Part shown: positions 1 to 8,163 of the stretch, one piece after another
How positions within the stretch are numbered: the first letter of the stretch is position 1
Layout of the letters: each line of letters opens with the position of its first letter
DNA from: Rhodoferax ferrireducens
GTDB lineage: Bacteria > Pseudomonadota > Gammaproteobacteria > Burkholderiales > Burkholderiaceae_C
Assembly (NCBI GenBank): GCA_002083775.1
Contig: MTEI01000001.1
Location: 124,001-188,000, forward strand
Reading direction: 5' to 3'
DNA length: 64,000 bases
Notes under the pieces: generated by a model
Told to the model about the DNA's origin: nothing
Database searches by the model: none
What the model saw: only the letters and a program-made list of their open reading frames with translations
Translations under genes and position numbers: made by a program

Positions 1-1
1 G

Positions 2-301
2 GAGGTTCTGGGCCAGTTGCCGCTTTACACCACCGGCTCGGCGTTTATGGTCACGCCGGTCGTGGCGCTGGTGCGGCCGGGCTTCACCCTGCAACCCAAC
101 GCCTATGAAGTGGCCGACGTGTTTGAGGTACCACTGGCTTTTTTGATGAATCCGGCACACCATCGGCACCACCAGATGCACTGGCAAGGTATGCAGCGGC
201 AATGGTTGTCGATGCCGTATCAGGATTGTGACCAAGAGCGTTTTATTTGGGGCGCTACGGCGGGCATGCTGCGAAACTTTTACAGGTTTTTGAGCGCCTG
301 A
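2..301 (+). CDS. Nudix hydrolase, CoA pyrophosphatase-like (C-terminal part; 5' end outside window)
   Basis: The reading frame is open from base 2, before the TTG at 17 used by the ORF track, so this is the tail of a gene that begins upstream of the window. The visible part reads LPLYTTGSAFMVTPVVALV and then NAYEVADVFEVPLAFLM. That is the conserved C-terminal half of the NudL/YeaB group of Nudix proteins, which hydrolyse coenzyme A and its derivatives. The Nudix box itself (GX5EX7REUXEEXGU) would lie upstream and cannot be checked. The next gene starts 38 bases downstream on the same strand. The family call rests only on the C-terminal pattern. Confidence 0.72.
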   Translation, partial: EVLGQLPLYTTGSAFMVTPVVALVRPGFTLQPNAYEVADVFEVPLAFLMNPAHHRHHQMHWQGMQRQWLSMPYQDCDQERFIWGATAGMLRNFYRFLSA

Positions 302-339
302 AGCCAGGGCCGGTCTAGCGCAACCGCTATGATCATTGG

Positions 340-1311
340 ATGAGCTTCATCTCGGTGCTTTTTGCGCTGCTGCTGGAACAGGCACGGCCTCTGAACCGCG
401 GCAACATCATTCATGTGGCCATGCGTGCCTGGGTGCGTTGGTGCACCCGCACGCTGGATGCGGGCAAGCCGGTGCATGGCTGGTTGGTCTGGAGCCTGGC
501 GGTCGGCGGCCCGGCGTTGGCGGCTTTGGCAATTTACTGGTTGCTGGCGTATTTTGTTGGCTGGCCGCTGGCGGTGCTGTGGAGCGCGCTGGTGCTGTAC
601 GCCTCGCTGGGCTTTCGTCAGTTCAGCTTTCACTTCACGCAGATTCGCGACGCCCTGGCTCAGGGTGATGACGCTCTGGCCCAGCGGCTGCTGGCAGACT
701 GGCAACATGCCGACGCCAAAGACCTGCCCCGCACCGAGATCATTGGCAGGGTGATTGAGACCTCGGTGCTGGCCGCGCATCGCCATGTGTTTGGTGTGCT
801 GGCCTGGTTTTCGGTGCTGGCGGCGCTGGGACTGGGGCCGGTTGGGGCAGTTTTGTACCGGTTGGGTGAGTTTGTCGCACGTTATTGGCGCCATCAGAGC
901 GAAGCCCACCATCAACCCGTTAGCGATGCGCTACAAGGTTATGCGCGGCATGCCTGGTACGTCATGGACTGGCTGCCTGCCCGGGTGACCGCCATCAGTT
1001 TTGCGGTGGTGGGCAATTTTGAAGAAGCCATTGACGCCTGGCGCCGTTATGCCCAGCAAGCACAGCCCGGCAACGATGGCCTGGTGCTGGCGGCCACGGC
1101 TGGCGCGGTGAACATTGCCCTGCGCGGCATCGCTGGGCGGGCCTATCCGGACGCCTCTGCGCCCGCCATGTCCCTCAGCGACGACGTTACCGCCGGGCGC
1201 CCCACGCCCGAGTTGCCTCATCTGGCCATTGTGGTCGGGTTGGTGTGGCGCACAGTCGTCATGTGGGTGCTGCTGCTGGCCTTGTTGACGCTGGCGCGCC
1301 TGCTGGGTTAA
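340..1311 (+). CDS. CobD/CbiB-family (AmpE-like) inner-membrane protein
   Basis: A 323-residue polytopic membrane protein. It begins MSFISVLFALLLEQ, has hydrophobic stretches near residues 45-90 and 150-185, and ends in a C-terminal transmembrane helix. The middle part (RTEIIGRVIETSVLAAHRHVFG, then a Leu/Gly-rich segment with GPVGAVLYRL) matches the CobD/CbiB fold also found in AmpE. CbiB attaches the aminopropanol arm to cobyric acid, but no other cobalamin gene is present here, so a B12 role is not supported by context. An AmpE-like signalling or unknown membrane role is equally possible. Only a type A palindromic repeat separates it from hisC, on the same strand. Confidence 0.7.
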   Translation: MSFISVLFALLLEQARPLNRGNIIHVAMRAWVRWCTRTLDAGKPVHGWLVWSLAVGGPALAALAIYWLLAYFVGWPLAVLWSALVLYASLGFRQFSFHFTQIRDALAQGDDALAQRLLADWQHADAKDLPRTEIIGRVIETSVLAAHRHVFGVLAWFSVLAALGLGPVGAVLYRLGEFVARYWRHQSEAHHQPVSDALQGYARHAWYVMDWLPARVTAISFAVVGNFEEAIDAWRRYAQQAQPGNDGLVLAATAGAVNIALRGIAGRAYPDASAPAMSLSDDVTAGRPTPELPHLAIVVGLVWRTVVMWVLLLALLTLARLLG

Positions 1312-1326
1312 TTTATATACAAAATT

Positions 1327-1363
1327 GGCCTCTAGCCCTTATACAGAAAGGGTTAGCAGCTAT
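1327..1363. repeat. Type A palindromic repeat (intergenic)
   Basis: The arms GGCCTCTAGCCCTT and AAGGGTTAGCAGCTAT form an imperfect hairpin. It fills the 71-base gap between the CbiB-like gene and hisC. The same sequence family recurs at least ten times in the window. Confidence 0.85.
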
Positions 1364-1382
1364 CATTTAAAAGAAACTTGCG

Positions 1383-2453
1383 ATGCCATTTGCGTTTGTT
1401 AGCCCGGTGGTTCAGCGGCTGGTCCCTTACGTTCCCGGCGAGCAACCCAAGCTTGACAAACTGGTCAAGCTCAACACCAACGAAAACCCTTACCCACCAT
1501 CACCGCAGGTGATCGCCGCCATCAACCAGGCGGCGCAGCAGGGTCTGCAGTTCTACCCTGACCCCGAATCCACCGCCTTGCGCCAAGCTGTTGCTGGGCA
1601 CTTGGGGCTGGCGTTGCAGCATGTTTTTGTTGGCAATGGCTCGGACGAAGTGCTGGCGCATGCGTTCTTCGCCTTCTTCCAGCACGGCTGCCCGCTGCTG
1701 ATGCCCGACATCAGCTACAGCTTTTACCAGGTGTATTGCGGCCTGTACGGTATTGCGGCGCAAACCGTGCCACTGGATAAGCATCTGCGCTTACAAGTGG
1801 CGGACTTTGCCCGCGCGCCTGAACAACTGGTGGCCGGCGTGGTCGTTGCCAACCCCAACGCCCCCACAGGCATCGGCTTGCCACTGCCAGATATTGAGCG
1901 CCTGTTGCAGATGCACCCACAGCGCGTGGTGCTGGTGGACGAAGCCTATGTGGATTTTGGCGGCCAGAGTGCTGTGGGCCTGATCGCCCGCCACCCGAAC
2001 CTGCTGGTGGTGCACACGCTGTCCAAATCGCGCTCGCTGGCCGGGCTGCGTATTGGTTACGCCTGCGGCCAGGCGCATCTGATAGAGGCGCTGGAGCGTG
2101 TCAAAAACAGCTTCAATTCGTACCCGCTGGACCGTCTGGCGATCGCCGGGGGTGTGGCAGCCTTTGAAGACCACGACTATTTTGAGCAAACTTGCCACAA
2201 GGTGATGAGTAGCCGCGAAGGTCTGACGCTGGCACTGGAAGATCTGGGTTTTGTGGTGCTGCCGTCGCAGGCCAATTTTGTCTTTGCCCGTCATCCACGG
2301 AAGGATGCTGCTGCCCTGGCGGCTGACTTGCGTGCCCGCGGCGTGCTGGTGCGGCACTTCAAGCAGCCGCGCATCGACCAGTATCTGCGCATCACGGTCG
2401 GTACGCCGCAGCAGTGTGATGCGCTGGTGCAGGCCCTGACTGAACTGCTTTGA
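1383..2453 (+). CDS. hisC: Histidinol-phosphate aminotransferase
   Basis: A 356-residue fold-type I PLP aminotransferase of the HisC group, which converts imidazole-acetol phosphate to histidinol phosphate and often also acts on aromatic amino acids. Visible motifs in order: [12 protein letters not shown] (substrate loop), [25 protein letters not shown], and [18 protein letters not shown] with the PLP-binding lysine. It ends with the typical [12 protein letters not shown] segment. Length is normal for the family. The gene lies outside a his operon, as second hisC copies in Burkholderiales often do. HisC-like threonine-phosphate decarboxylase (CobD/CobC) is an alternative given the CbiB-like neighbour, but the sequence reads as HisC. 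Confidence 0.88.
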   Translation: MPFAFVSPVVQRLVPYVPGEQPKLDKLVKLNTNENPYPPSPQVIAAINQAAQQGLQFYPDPESTALRQAVAGHLGLALQHVFVGNGSDEVLAHAFFAFFQHGCPLLMPDISYSFYQVYCGLYGIAAQTVPLDKHLRLQVADFARAPEQLVAGVVVANPNAPTGIGLPLPDIERLLQMHPQRVVLVDEAYVDFGGQSAVGLIARHPNLLVVHTLSKSRSLAGLRIGYACGQAHLIEALERVKNSFNSYPLDRLAIAGGVAAFEDHDYFEQTCHKVMSSREGLTLALEDLGFVVLPSQANFVFARHPRKDAAALAADLRARGVLVRHFKQPRIDQYLRITVGTPQQCDALVQALTELL

Positions 2454-2493
2454 CCGGGAAGACATCGCCAGCCAATCTGCCCCAAGGAGTCGA

Positions 2494-3414
2494 TCAATAG
2501 CGCCGGATTTGTTTTAGTTCGGCGTACAAATCGCTATAAATTTTGTATCTGTTGGCGCTTATAGAATCTGGGCTAGAAGCCGATTTGACACTTGCCATCA
2601 CGCCACAACCCGGTTCGTGCAAGTGGCTGCAGTTGTAAAACTTGCACTGCGCCACATGCGGTTTCAAGTCGGGCATGTAGGCGGCCAGTTGCGCCGGATC
2701 GATGTGGTTTAGGCCAAATTCCTGGAACCCCGGCGAGTCCAGCAGCGCGGTGGTTTTGGTCTCGTCGAGCCAGTACCAGGTGGTGCTGGTGGTGGTGTGT
2801 TTGCCCGAGTTCAGAGCTTGTGACAGCTCGCCGGTCTGCGCCAAAGCACCGGGGATCAGGCAGTTGATCAGCGTGCTTTTACCGGCGCCCGAGGGGCCCA
2901 GCACCAGCGTGGTTTTGCCACTCAGGCGCTCTAGCAGCGTGGCGCGGTCAGGCTCGGTGTTGTTGGCCATGGCCAGCGGAATCACGTCGTAACCCATTTG
3001 CCGGTAAGGGGCCAACCAGTCCCAGGCGCGGGCAAAGGGTGCGGCCAAGTCGCTTTTGTTGAGCGCAATGATCGGCGTGATGTGCTGCTCTTCAGCGGCG
3101 ATCAGCGCACGTGACAGTTGGCTGCTGGAGAACTCGGGCTCAGCCGCAATCAGGATCAGCACCTGGTCCAGGTTCGCCGCAAACGATTTGGTGCGCACCT
3201 CATCCTGGCGGTAAAACAGGTTGCGCCGGGGTTCGAGCTTCTCGATGGTGCCTTCGTCTTGCGAGGCCTGCCACAACACTCGGTCACCCACCACGCCCTG
3301 GCTTTTTTTGCCACGTGAATGGCAGATGCGCCGCTCACCCGAAGCGCTTTCCACCAGGAAATGTCGGCCATAGTTGGCCACGATCAGGCCAGGCAGCAGG
3401 GTTGGCAGCGCCAT
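2494..3414 (-). CDS. rsgA: Ribosome small-subunit-dependent GTPase A
   Basis: A circularly permuted GTPase that acts in late 30S ribosome maturation. It has an N-terminal OB fold, then NKSDL (G4), GPSGAGKSTLIN (P-loop, about residue 175) and DSPGFQEFGL (G3), in the permuted order typical of RsgA. A C-terminal zinc site (C...CSHLHEPGC) follows. The ORF track starts at 3519, but the first 35 residues there look non-native. ATG at 3414 gives MALPTLLPGLIVANYG, a 306-residue protein of normal length, and overlaps the phhB stop by one base (TGATG), implying translational coupling. The last codons may contain a decayed type A repeat. Confidence 0.93.
   Translation of the reverse strand: MALPTLLPGLIVANYGRHFLVESASGERRICHSRGKKSQGVVGDRVLWQASQDEGTIEKLEPRRNLFYRQDEVRTKSFAANLDQVLILIAAEPEFSSSQLSRALIAAEEQHITPIIALNKSDLAAPFARAWDWLAPYRQMGYDVIPLAMANNTEPDRATLLERLSGKTTLVLGPSGAGKSTLINCLIPGALAQTGELSQALNSGKHTTTSTTWYWLDETKTTALLDSPGFQEFGLNHIDPAQLAAYMPDLKPHVAQCKFYNCSHLHEPGCGVMASVKSASSPDSISANRYKIYSDLYAELKQIRRY
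2549..2582. repeat. Possible decayed type A repeat inside the rsgA 3' end
   Basis: The stretch GGCGCTTATAGAATCTGGGCTAGAAGCC keeps the half-sites of the repeat (GGGCTAGA-GCC on one side) but the left arm is degenerate. If correct, it encodes part of the variable RsgA C-terminus (SSPDSISANRYK). The assignment is weak. Confidence 0.35.
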
Positions 3415-3740
3415 CAGGCCGTGGCTGACTCTGGCTGCAAGGCATCCACCCGCTTGGCGCAGGCAAAGTCTGCCAGGGAGATGCCGTTCACATCGTGGGT
3501 GCGCCAGCGCACCAGGCACTGGCGTGCTTGCACCAGCAATTCAGGGTGATGGTCTTCGGCGTGGGCGATGAAAGCCACCGCGTTCACAAAAGCCACCGTC
3601 TGGTAATAGTTGGCAAAGCCAAACGGCTTTTCAATGGCCAGCGTATCGCCGTCACCGGAGAGCGTCCAGCCCTCCAATTTGGCCAAATTTGCTACAATTT
3701 CAGTAGCTCTTAACGCTCGTAAGGTATGGGCTACAGGCAT
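3414..3740 (-). CDS. phhB: Pterin-4a-carbinolamine dehydratase
   Basis: A 108-residue protein of the PCD/DCoH family, which dehydrates 4a-hydroxytetrahydrobiopterin and recycles pterin cofactor. The signature HAEDHHPEL (active-site histidines) and a C-terminal segment RTHDVNGISLADFACAKRVD are present. A good ribosome binding site (AAGAGGT) sits before ATG 3740. It overlaps rsgA by one base and lies 9 bases downstream of the M48 protease gene, so the three probably form one transcript. The first dozen residues (MPVAHTLRALRA) lie in what may be a decayed type A repeat. No phenylalanine hydroxylase gene is nearby. Confidence 0.88.
   Translation of the reverse strand: MPVAHTLRALRATEIVANLAKLEGWTLSGDGDTLAIEKPFGFANYYQTVAFVNAVAFIAHAEDHHPELLVQARQCLVRWRTHDVNGISLADFACAKRVDALQPESATA
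3702..3739. repeat. Possible decayed type A repeat at the phhB start
   Basis: GTAGCTCTTAACGCTCGTAAGGTATGGGCTACAGGC resembles the repeat (TAGCT...GGGCTA-AGGC) in spacing and end sequences, with several mismatches. It would encode the phhB N-terminus. Confidence 0.35.
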
Positions 3741-3749
3741 ATTTACCTC

Positions 3750-5075
3750 TTAAGTTGACGAGAGCGGCTGCGGTACATGGGCGGTGCCGGGTAGGCCACC
3801 CGGCAGCATGCGCGCCAGCCGCTCCGACGCGCCCGGGTGTGAATAATAAAAAGACACGTACAGCGGGTCGGGTGTCAGGGTGGAGGCATTGTCCTCGTAA
3901 AGCTTGAGTAGCGCGGTGGCCAGATCCTGCCCGCTGGTCTGCAGCATGGCGTAGGCATCGGCTTCAAACTCGTGTTTGCGAGAGAGCTGCGCGAAGATCG
4001 GCGAGACAAAGAAACTGAACACCGGCATGACCAGTAAAAACAGCAGCAGTGCCAGCGCGTCACTGGGTGCTGCCACGTTAGGCATCACCCCCAACCCGGT
4101 GTAAAACCAGCTTTGTGTGGCCAGCCAGCCCAGCAGCGCGAAACCAGCAAAACTCATGGCAAACATTGAGGAAATGCGTTTGATGATGTGTTTATGTTTG
4201 AAGTGCCCCAACTCATGCGCCAGCACCGCATCCACCTCGGCCGGGCTCAGCTTGGCCAGCAGGGTGTCATAAAACACCACGCGTTTGGCGGCACCAAAAC
4301 CGGTGAAATAGGCATTGGCGTGGGCGCTACGCTTGCTGCCGTCCATGACAAACAGCCCCTTGGCGGCAAAACCGCAGCGCTGCATCAGTGCGGTCACCCG
4401 CGCTTTGACGGTTTCATCCTGCAGCGGGGTGAATTTGTTGAACATCGGCGCGATCAGTGTCGGGTAAATCACGAGCAACAGCAGGTTGAAACCCATCCAA
4501 ACGCACCACGCCCACAGCCACCACAGGCCGCCGCTGGCAGCCATCATCCACAATATCAGCGCGGCAATCGGCAGGCCGATCAGCGCGCCCATCAGGCTGC
4601 CCTTGATGGCATCGAGCAGCCACAGCTTGAGCGTCATCTTGTTGAAGCCAAAACGCTCTTCCAGCACAAAGGTCTGGTACAGCGACAGCGGCAGGTCTAG
4701 CAGCCCGCTGATCAGCGCAAAGCTGGCCAGCAATGCCAGCTGCTGCACCATGCCCGCGCCCAACCAGGGCATCAAAGCACTGTTGAGCGCCGACAAGCCA
4801 CCGAGCAGCGTCCAGCCAATCAAAACCGCTGCGCCCAAAGCGGTTTCCAGCAGGCCCAGGCGCGCCTTGGCCACGGTGTAGTCGGCGGCTTTCTGGTGCG
4901 CGGCGAGCGAAATGGTTTGGGTAAACGCCGCGGGCACCTGCCCACGGTGCAGCGCCACATGGCGGATTTGCCGCGAACTCAGCCAGAATTTGAGCAGCAG
5001 GCCCAACACCAGCGCTACGGCAAAAGTGGTGCTCAGCAGCAGGGAAGGGTCAGAAAGTAAGGGGGTATCAGGCAT
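3750..5075 (-). CDS. M48 family membrane metalloprotease (Ste24/CAAX protease 1-like)
   Basis: A 441-residue membrane protease with the zinc motif [10 protein letters not shown] (HEXXH), several transmembrane segments before it, and the third-ligand segment [13 protein letters not shown]. This layout (N-terminal membrane domain, motif in the last third) is that of the Ste24/M48A group, whose bacterial members take part in envelope protein quality control. I start it at ATG 5075 ([20 protein letters not shown]). The longer ORF-track start at 5114 would overlap the start of orn on the other strand. It is followed 9 bases later by phhB and then rsgA. The substrate is unknown. Confidence 0.88.
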   Translation of the reverse strand: MPDTPLLSDPSLLLSTTFAVALVLGLLLKFWLSSRQIRHVALHRGQVPAAFTQTISLAAHQKAADYTVAKARLGLLETALGAAVLIGWTLLGGLSALNSALMPWLGAGMVQQLALLASFALISGLLDLPLSLYQTFVLEERFGFNKMTLKLWLLDAIKGSLMGALIGLPIAALILWMMAASGGLWWLWAWCVWMGFNLLLLVIYPTLIAPMFNKFTPLQDETVKARVTALMQRCGFAAKGLFVMDGSKRSAHANAYFTGFGAAKRVVFYDTLLAKLSPAEVDAVLAHELGHFKHKHIIKRISSMFAMSFAGFALLGWLATQSWFYTGLGVMPNVAAPSDALALLLFLLVMPVFSFFVSPIFAQLSRKHEFEADAYAMLQTSGQDLATALLKLYEDNASTLTPDPLYVSFYYSHPGASERLARMLPGGLPGTAHVPQPLSST

Positions 5076-5112
5076 GGCGGTCGAGTTTAGGCGATCAGCG
5101 ACAATTTGCCCC

Positions 5113-5718
5113 ATGCCTACACCTCACGTCCCTACCCACTTACCCGCTATCGCGCCTGCGGCCAGGCTGCCCAAATCTGATCAAAACCTGGTTTGGCTCG
5201 ACTGCGAGATGACCGGGCTGGACCCCGAAACCGAGCGCATCATTGAGATAGCCGTCATCGTCACCGGCCCCCGGCTGGAGAATCGCACCGAAGGCCCGGT
5301 GCTGGTGGTGCACCAAAGTGAGGCGCTGCTGGAGGGCATGGACAAGTGGAACAAAAGCACCCACGGCAAAAGCGGCCTGATCGACAAGGTGCGCGCCTCG
5401 ACCCTGACAGAAGACGAAGCGCAGGCGCAGATCATGGCCTTCTTGAGCCATTACGTTCCCAAAGCCACCTCGCCCATGTGTGGCAACAGCATCGGCCAGG
5501 ACCGGCGTTTTCTGGCCCGCTATATGCCCAAGCTGGAAGCCTTTTTCCATTACCGCAACCTGGATGTGAGCACGCTCAAGGAACTGTCCAAACGCTGGGC
5601 GCCGGAGGTTTACAAAAGCTTCAAAAAGAAGCAGCGCCACACGGCGCTGGCGGATGTGCATGAGTCGATTGACGAGCTGGAACACTATCGGGAGCACTTC
5701 CTCAAGTTCCCGGTTTGA
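5113..5718 (+). CDS. orn: Oligoribonuclease
   Basis: DEDDh-family 3'-5' exoribonuclease that degrades very short RNAs, including pGpG, the breakdown product of c-di-GMP. That is relevant here because the window encodes several c-di-GMP enzymes. Motifs: [19 protein letters not shown] (Exo I), [17 protein letters not shown] (Exo II), [16 protein letters not shown], and [14 protein letters not shown] (Exo III with His and Asp). The ORF track begins at 4912, but the family begins close to the first motif. ATG 5113 gives 201 residues with a short extra N-terminal tail ([19 protein letters not shown]). It is divergent from the M48 gene with about 37 bases between start codons. Confidence 0.94.
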   Translation: MPTPHVPTHLPAIAPAARLPKSDQNLVWLDCEMTGLDPETERIIEIAVIVTGPRLENRTEGPVLVVHQSEALLEGMDKWNKSTHGKSGLIDKVRASTLTEDEAQAQIMAFLSHYVPKATSPMCGNSIGQDRRFLARYMPKLEAFFHYRNLDVSTLKELSKRWAPEVYKSFKKKQRHTALADVHESIDELEHYREHFLKFPV

Positions 5719-5736
5719 GGGCGGTTTGACGGCGCC

Positions 5737-5766
5737 TTAGGTAGAAACCCGAATCTGTGCCATAAT
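5737..5766 (+). promoter_or_regulatory. Candidate promoter for the helicase leader
   Basis: CATAAT at 5761-5766 is a good -10 match, but the -35 candidate 18 bases upstream (TTAGGT) is poor. A better -35 match (TTGACG, 5726) is too far away. If used, transcription would begin near 5773, giving a leader of about 210 bases before the helicase start. Confidence 0.35.
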
Positions 5767-5818
5767 CGCAGGCTGCGCTGCAAACAGTGGCGCTTATTTG
5801 TACATCTCCCAACATTCA

Positions 5819-5960
5819 CCGGGTCCAAAGTCAGGCTGCTAGCAGACTGAATCAATAAGGACCCCCGGCGCTGAAGTCACTCAATGCATTGAGTCAGAGC
5901 TGGTTCCGTTTGATGGTTGATGTTTTTTAACCATAAACGGAGCCCCCGCACAACCTGCGG
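5819..5960 (+). promoter_or_regulatory. Highly folded 5' leader of the DEAD-box helicase gene
   Basis: Consecutive hairpins are visible. An outer stem CCGGGTCC (5819) pairs with GGACCCCCGG (5859, two-base bulge) and encloses TCAGGCTGCTAGCAGACTGA (5831-5850), itself a near-perfect stem. Next come a 16-base perfect palindrome ACTCAATGCATTGAGT (5879-5894), a stem CCGTTTGATGGTT/AACCATAAACGG (5906-5940), and CCGCACAACCTGCGG (5946-5960). Just downstream a six-codon ORF (5970-5990, MKEIHD) preceded by GGAG overlaps the helicase start codon. The arrangement suggests post-transcriptional control of the helicase. Confidence 0.6.
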
Positions 5961-5982
5961 AGCTCGCGCATGAAAGAAATCC

Positions 5983-7938
5983 ATGACTGACGCTACTCTA
6001 GCGACAGGCGACTTGTCGTCTGCCGAAAATTTGTCCACCGACCTGCATTTGATTGCCAATGACAGCCCTGACACCGCCGACATCGCGTTGACGGACGACG
6101 TCCCGGCGGCTGAGCCCGAAGTGCCCAACGGCTTTGTCACCCTGGGCTTGGCCCCCGAGCTGATTCTGGCAGTGAAAGACCTGGGCTTCACCCAGCCCAC
6201 CACCGTGCAGCTCAAAACCATCCCGTTGGCGCTGCAAGGCCACAACGAAGGCGCCAAAGAGGCCCGTTTTATCGACCTGATGGTCTCCAGCCAGACCGGC
6301 AGCGGCAAAACCGCCGCCTTCTTGCTGCCCGTGCTGCATACCCTGCTGACCCAAATGGCCGAAGCTGAAACCAAAGAGCGTGAAGACTACCAACGCGCCG
6401 TGGCCGAAGCCGCCGCCAAAGGTGAAGCGCCGCCGAAGCGCGCCAAGCGCAAAGACCCGACCAACCCGCGTCATTTTTCAGCACCCACCCCGGGCGCGCT
6501 GATTGTTTGCCCAACCCGCGAACTGGCCCAGCAAGTGGCCCATGACGCGATTGACCTGGTGCAGCATTGCCGTGGCTTGCGCGTGGCCAACATCGTCGGC
6601 GGCATGCCTTACCAACTGCAAATTGCCAAGTTGCAAAACGCCAACCTGGTTGTCGCAACCCCCGGCCGTCTGCTGGACCTGCAACGCTCGATGCAAATCA
6701 AGCTCGACCAGGTGCAGTTTTTGGTGGTGGACGAAGCCGATCGCATGCTCGACCTGGGCTTCTCGGACGACCTGGCTGAGATCAACCAGCTGACCATCGC
6801 CCGTAAACAGACCATGATGTTCAGCGCCACCTTTGCGCCGCGCATCCAGCAACTGGCTGCCCGCGTCATGCGCGAGCCACAACGCATCACCATCGACAGC
6901 CCGCAAGAAAAACACGCCAACATCAAACAGGTGATGTTCTGGGCCGACAACGCCCAGCACAAACGCAAGCTGCTGGACCACTGGCTGCGCGACACCACCA
7001 TCAATCAGGCCATCGTGTTTGCCAGCACCCAGATCGAGTGTGACGGCCTGGCCAACGACTTGCAGCAGGACGGTTTTGACGCCGTCGCCTTGCACGGTGC
7101 CCTGAGCCAGGGCCTGCGCAATCGCCGCCTGATGGCGTTGCGTCAAGGTCAGGTGCAGATTCTGGTGGCGACTGACGTGGCTGCCCGTGGTCTGGACGTG
7201 CCCACCATCACCCACGTGTTCAACTTTGGTCTCCCGATGAAGGCCGAGGATTACACCCACCGCATTGGCCGTACCGGTCGCGCCGGGCGTGATGGCTTGG
7301 CCGTGACGTTTGCCGAGTTCCGCGACCGTCGCAAGATTTTTGACATCGAAGCCTATAGCCGTCAGCCCATCAAGGCCGAAGTGGTGCCGGGCCTGGAGCC
7401 GCAGCAGCGCATGCCTGACTCCCGTCCGAGTGGCTTTGGTGGCCGTGACAACCGCGGCGGCAACGACCGTGACCGCAAGTTTGGCGGCGGTGGCCGTCCC
7501 GCAGGTGGTGGTTTTGCTGGCAACCGTGGCGGCTTTGCCGAGAACCGTGGTGGTTTCAACGACAACCGGGGTGGCTTCGCAGACAACCGCGGCGGTTTTG
7601 GTGACAGAAACGCCTCTGGCCCGCGTGTGGTCGGCCCGGACAGCTATCAAAATAATAAGCCAAGTGGCTTGGCTGACCGCGATGCGCGTCCGGCAGCGCC
7701 GCGTGAAGGCTTCAGCTATGAGCGCAAGGGGGGCTTCAACGACCGCTTTGCTGGCGACCGCAATTCCGGTGCCCCCGCGCCACGGGCCGACTTTGCTCCG
7801 CGTGGCGATTTTGCCGACCGCAAGCCCGCTTTTGGCAAACCTGCCTTTGGCAAGCCCGCGTTTTCCAAACCGGCCGGCGGTGGTAAGGTGTTTGTGCCGC
7901 GCGATGCACAGAAGCGCTTCTCCAAGAACGACCGCTGA
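5983..7938 (+). CDS. DEAD-box ATP-dependent RNA helicase (RhlE-like) with low-complexity RGG-type tail
   Basis: 651 residues. Helicase core: Q motif (TQPTTVQLKTIPLAL), SSQTGSGKTAAF (I), PTRELAQQ (Ia), ATPGRLLDL (Ib), VDEADRMLD (II), FSATF (III), VFASTQ (IV), ATDVAARGLDV (V), HRIGRTGRAGR (VI). A charged insert of about 40 residues (KEREDYQ...PPKRAKRKDP) lies between motifs I and Ia. After about residue 460 the protein becomes a low-complexity tail: repeated NRGGF units, FGDR/FADR units, then three KPAF units and a basic end. Such tails bind RNA and can favour condensates. It probably unwinds structured mRNA or assists ribosome assembly. The leader is folded and a strong terminator follows, so the gene is monocistronic. 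Confidence 0.92.
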   Translation: MTDATLATGDLSSAENLSTDLHLIANDSPDTADIALTDDVPAAEPEVPNGFVTLGLAPELILAVKDLGFTQPTTVQLKTIPLALQGHNEGAKEARFIDLMVSSQTGSGKTAAFLLPVLHTLLTQMAEAETKEREDYQRAVAEAAAKGEAPPKRAKRKDPTNPRHFSAPTPGALIVCPTRELAQQVAHDAIDLVQHCRGLRVANIVGGMPYQLQIAKLQNANLVVATPGRLLDLQRSMQIKLDQVQFLVVDEADRMLDLGFSDDLAEINQLTIARKQTMMFSATFAPRIQQLAARVMREPQRITIDSPQEKHANIKQVMFWADNAQHKRKLLDHWLRDTTINQAIVFASTQIECDGLANDLQQDGFDAVALHGALSQGLRNRRLMALRQGQVQILVATDVAARGLDVPTITHVFNFGLPMKAEDYTHRIGRTGRAGRDGLAVTFAEFRDRRKIFDIEAYSRQPIKAEVVPGLEPQQRMPDSRPSGFGGRDNRGGNDRDRKFGGGGRPAGGGFAGNRGGFAENRGGFNDNRGGFADNRGGFGDRNASGPRVVGPDSYQNNKPSGLADRDARPAAPREGFSYERKGGFNDRFAGDRNSGAPAPRADFAPRGDFADRKPAFGKPAFGKPAFSKPAGGGKVFVPRDAQKRFSKNDR

Positions 7939-7953
7939 ACAAGCACACATAGG

Positions 7954-7988
7954 AAAAGCCCGCAGGCCAAAAACCTGCGGGCTTTTTT
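7954..7988 (+). terminator. Rho-independent terminator after the helicase gene
   Basis: AAAAGCCCGCAGG, a short A-rich loop, then CCTGCGGGCTTTTTT: a 9-bp GC-rich stem followed by a T run, 16 bases after the stop codon. Confidence 0.92.
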
Positions 7989-8041
7989 GGTTGTTTGGTA
8001 CCGACGTTCAACGTCAAATCCCTGGCTGTCACACAGGATGT

Positions 8042-8120
8042 CATGCCGGGCCACGACCCAATGCATGACTTCGGACTGCATGGATTACGGGTCAAGCCCG
8101 CAATGAGAGCCTTCTTTCAT
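8042..8120. repeat. Type B repeat (TGCGGGTCAAGCCCGCAATGA family), intergenic
   Basis: It contains CATGCCGGGCCACGACCC and the core TGGATTACGGGTCAAGCCCGCAATGA (8081-8106), ending in GCCTTCTTTCATG. It closely matches the element at 18493-18580 over the whole length and shares its core with the copy inside the E2 gene. It lies between the helicase terminator and the end of the HlyD-type gene. Confidence 0.8.
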
Positions 8121-8163
8121 GCTTCAGGGTGGTTTCGCGGTTTGGACTCCAAAAAGAGCTGGG

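Noticed and set aside
5726-5731. TTGACG as the -35 of the helicase promoter
   Set aside because: It is 29 bases upstream of CATAAT, too far for a normal promoter.
7640-7675. Possible type A repeat half in the helicase tail (CAGCTATCAAAATAATAAGC)
   Set aside because: Only one end resembles the family and no second arm is present, so chance similarity is more likely.
6478-7950. 490-codon ORF on the minus strand
   Set aside because: Antisense to the DEAD-box helicase. The apparent Thr/Val repeats are the reverse of the NRGGF codons.
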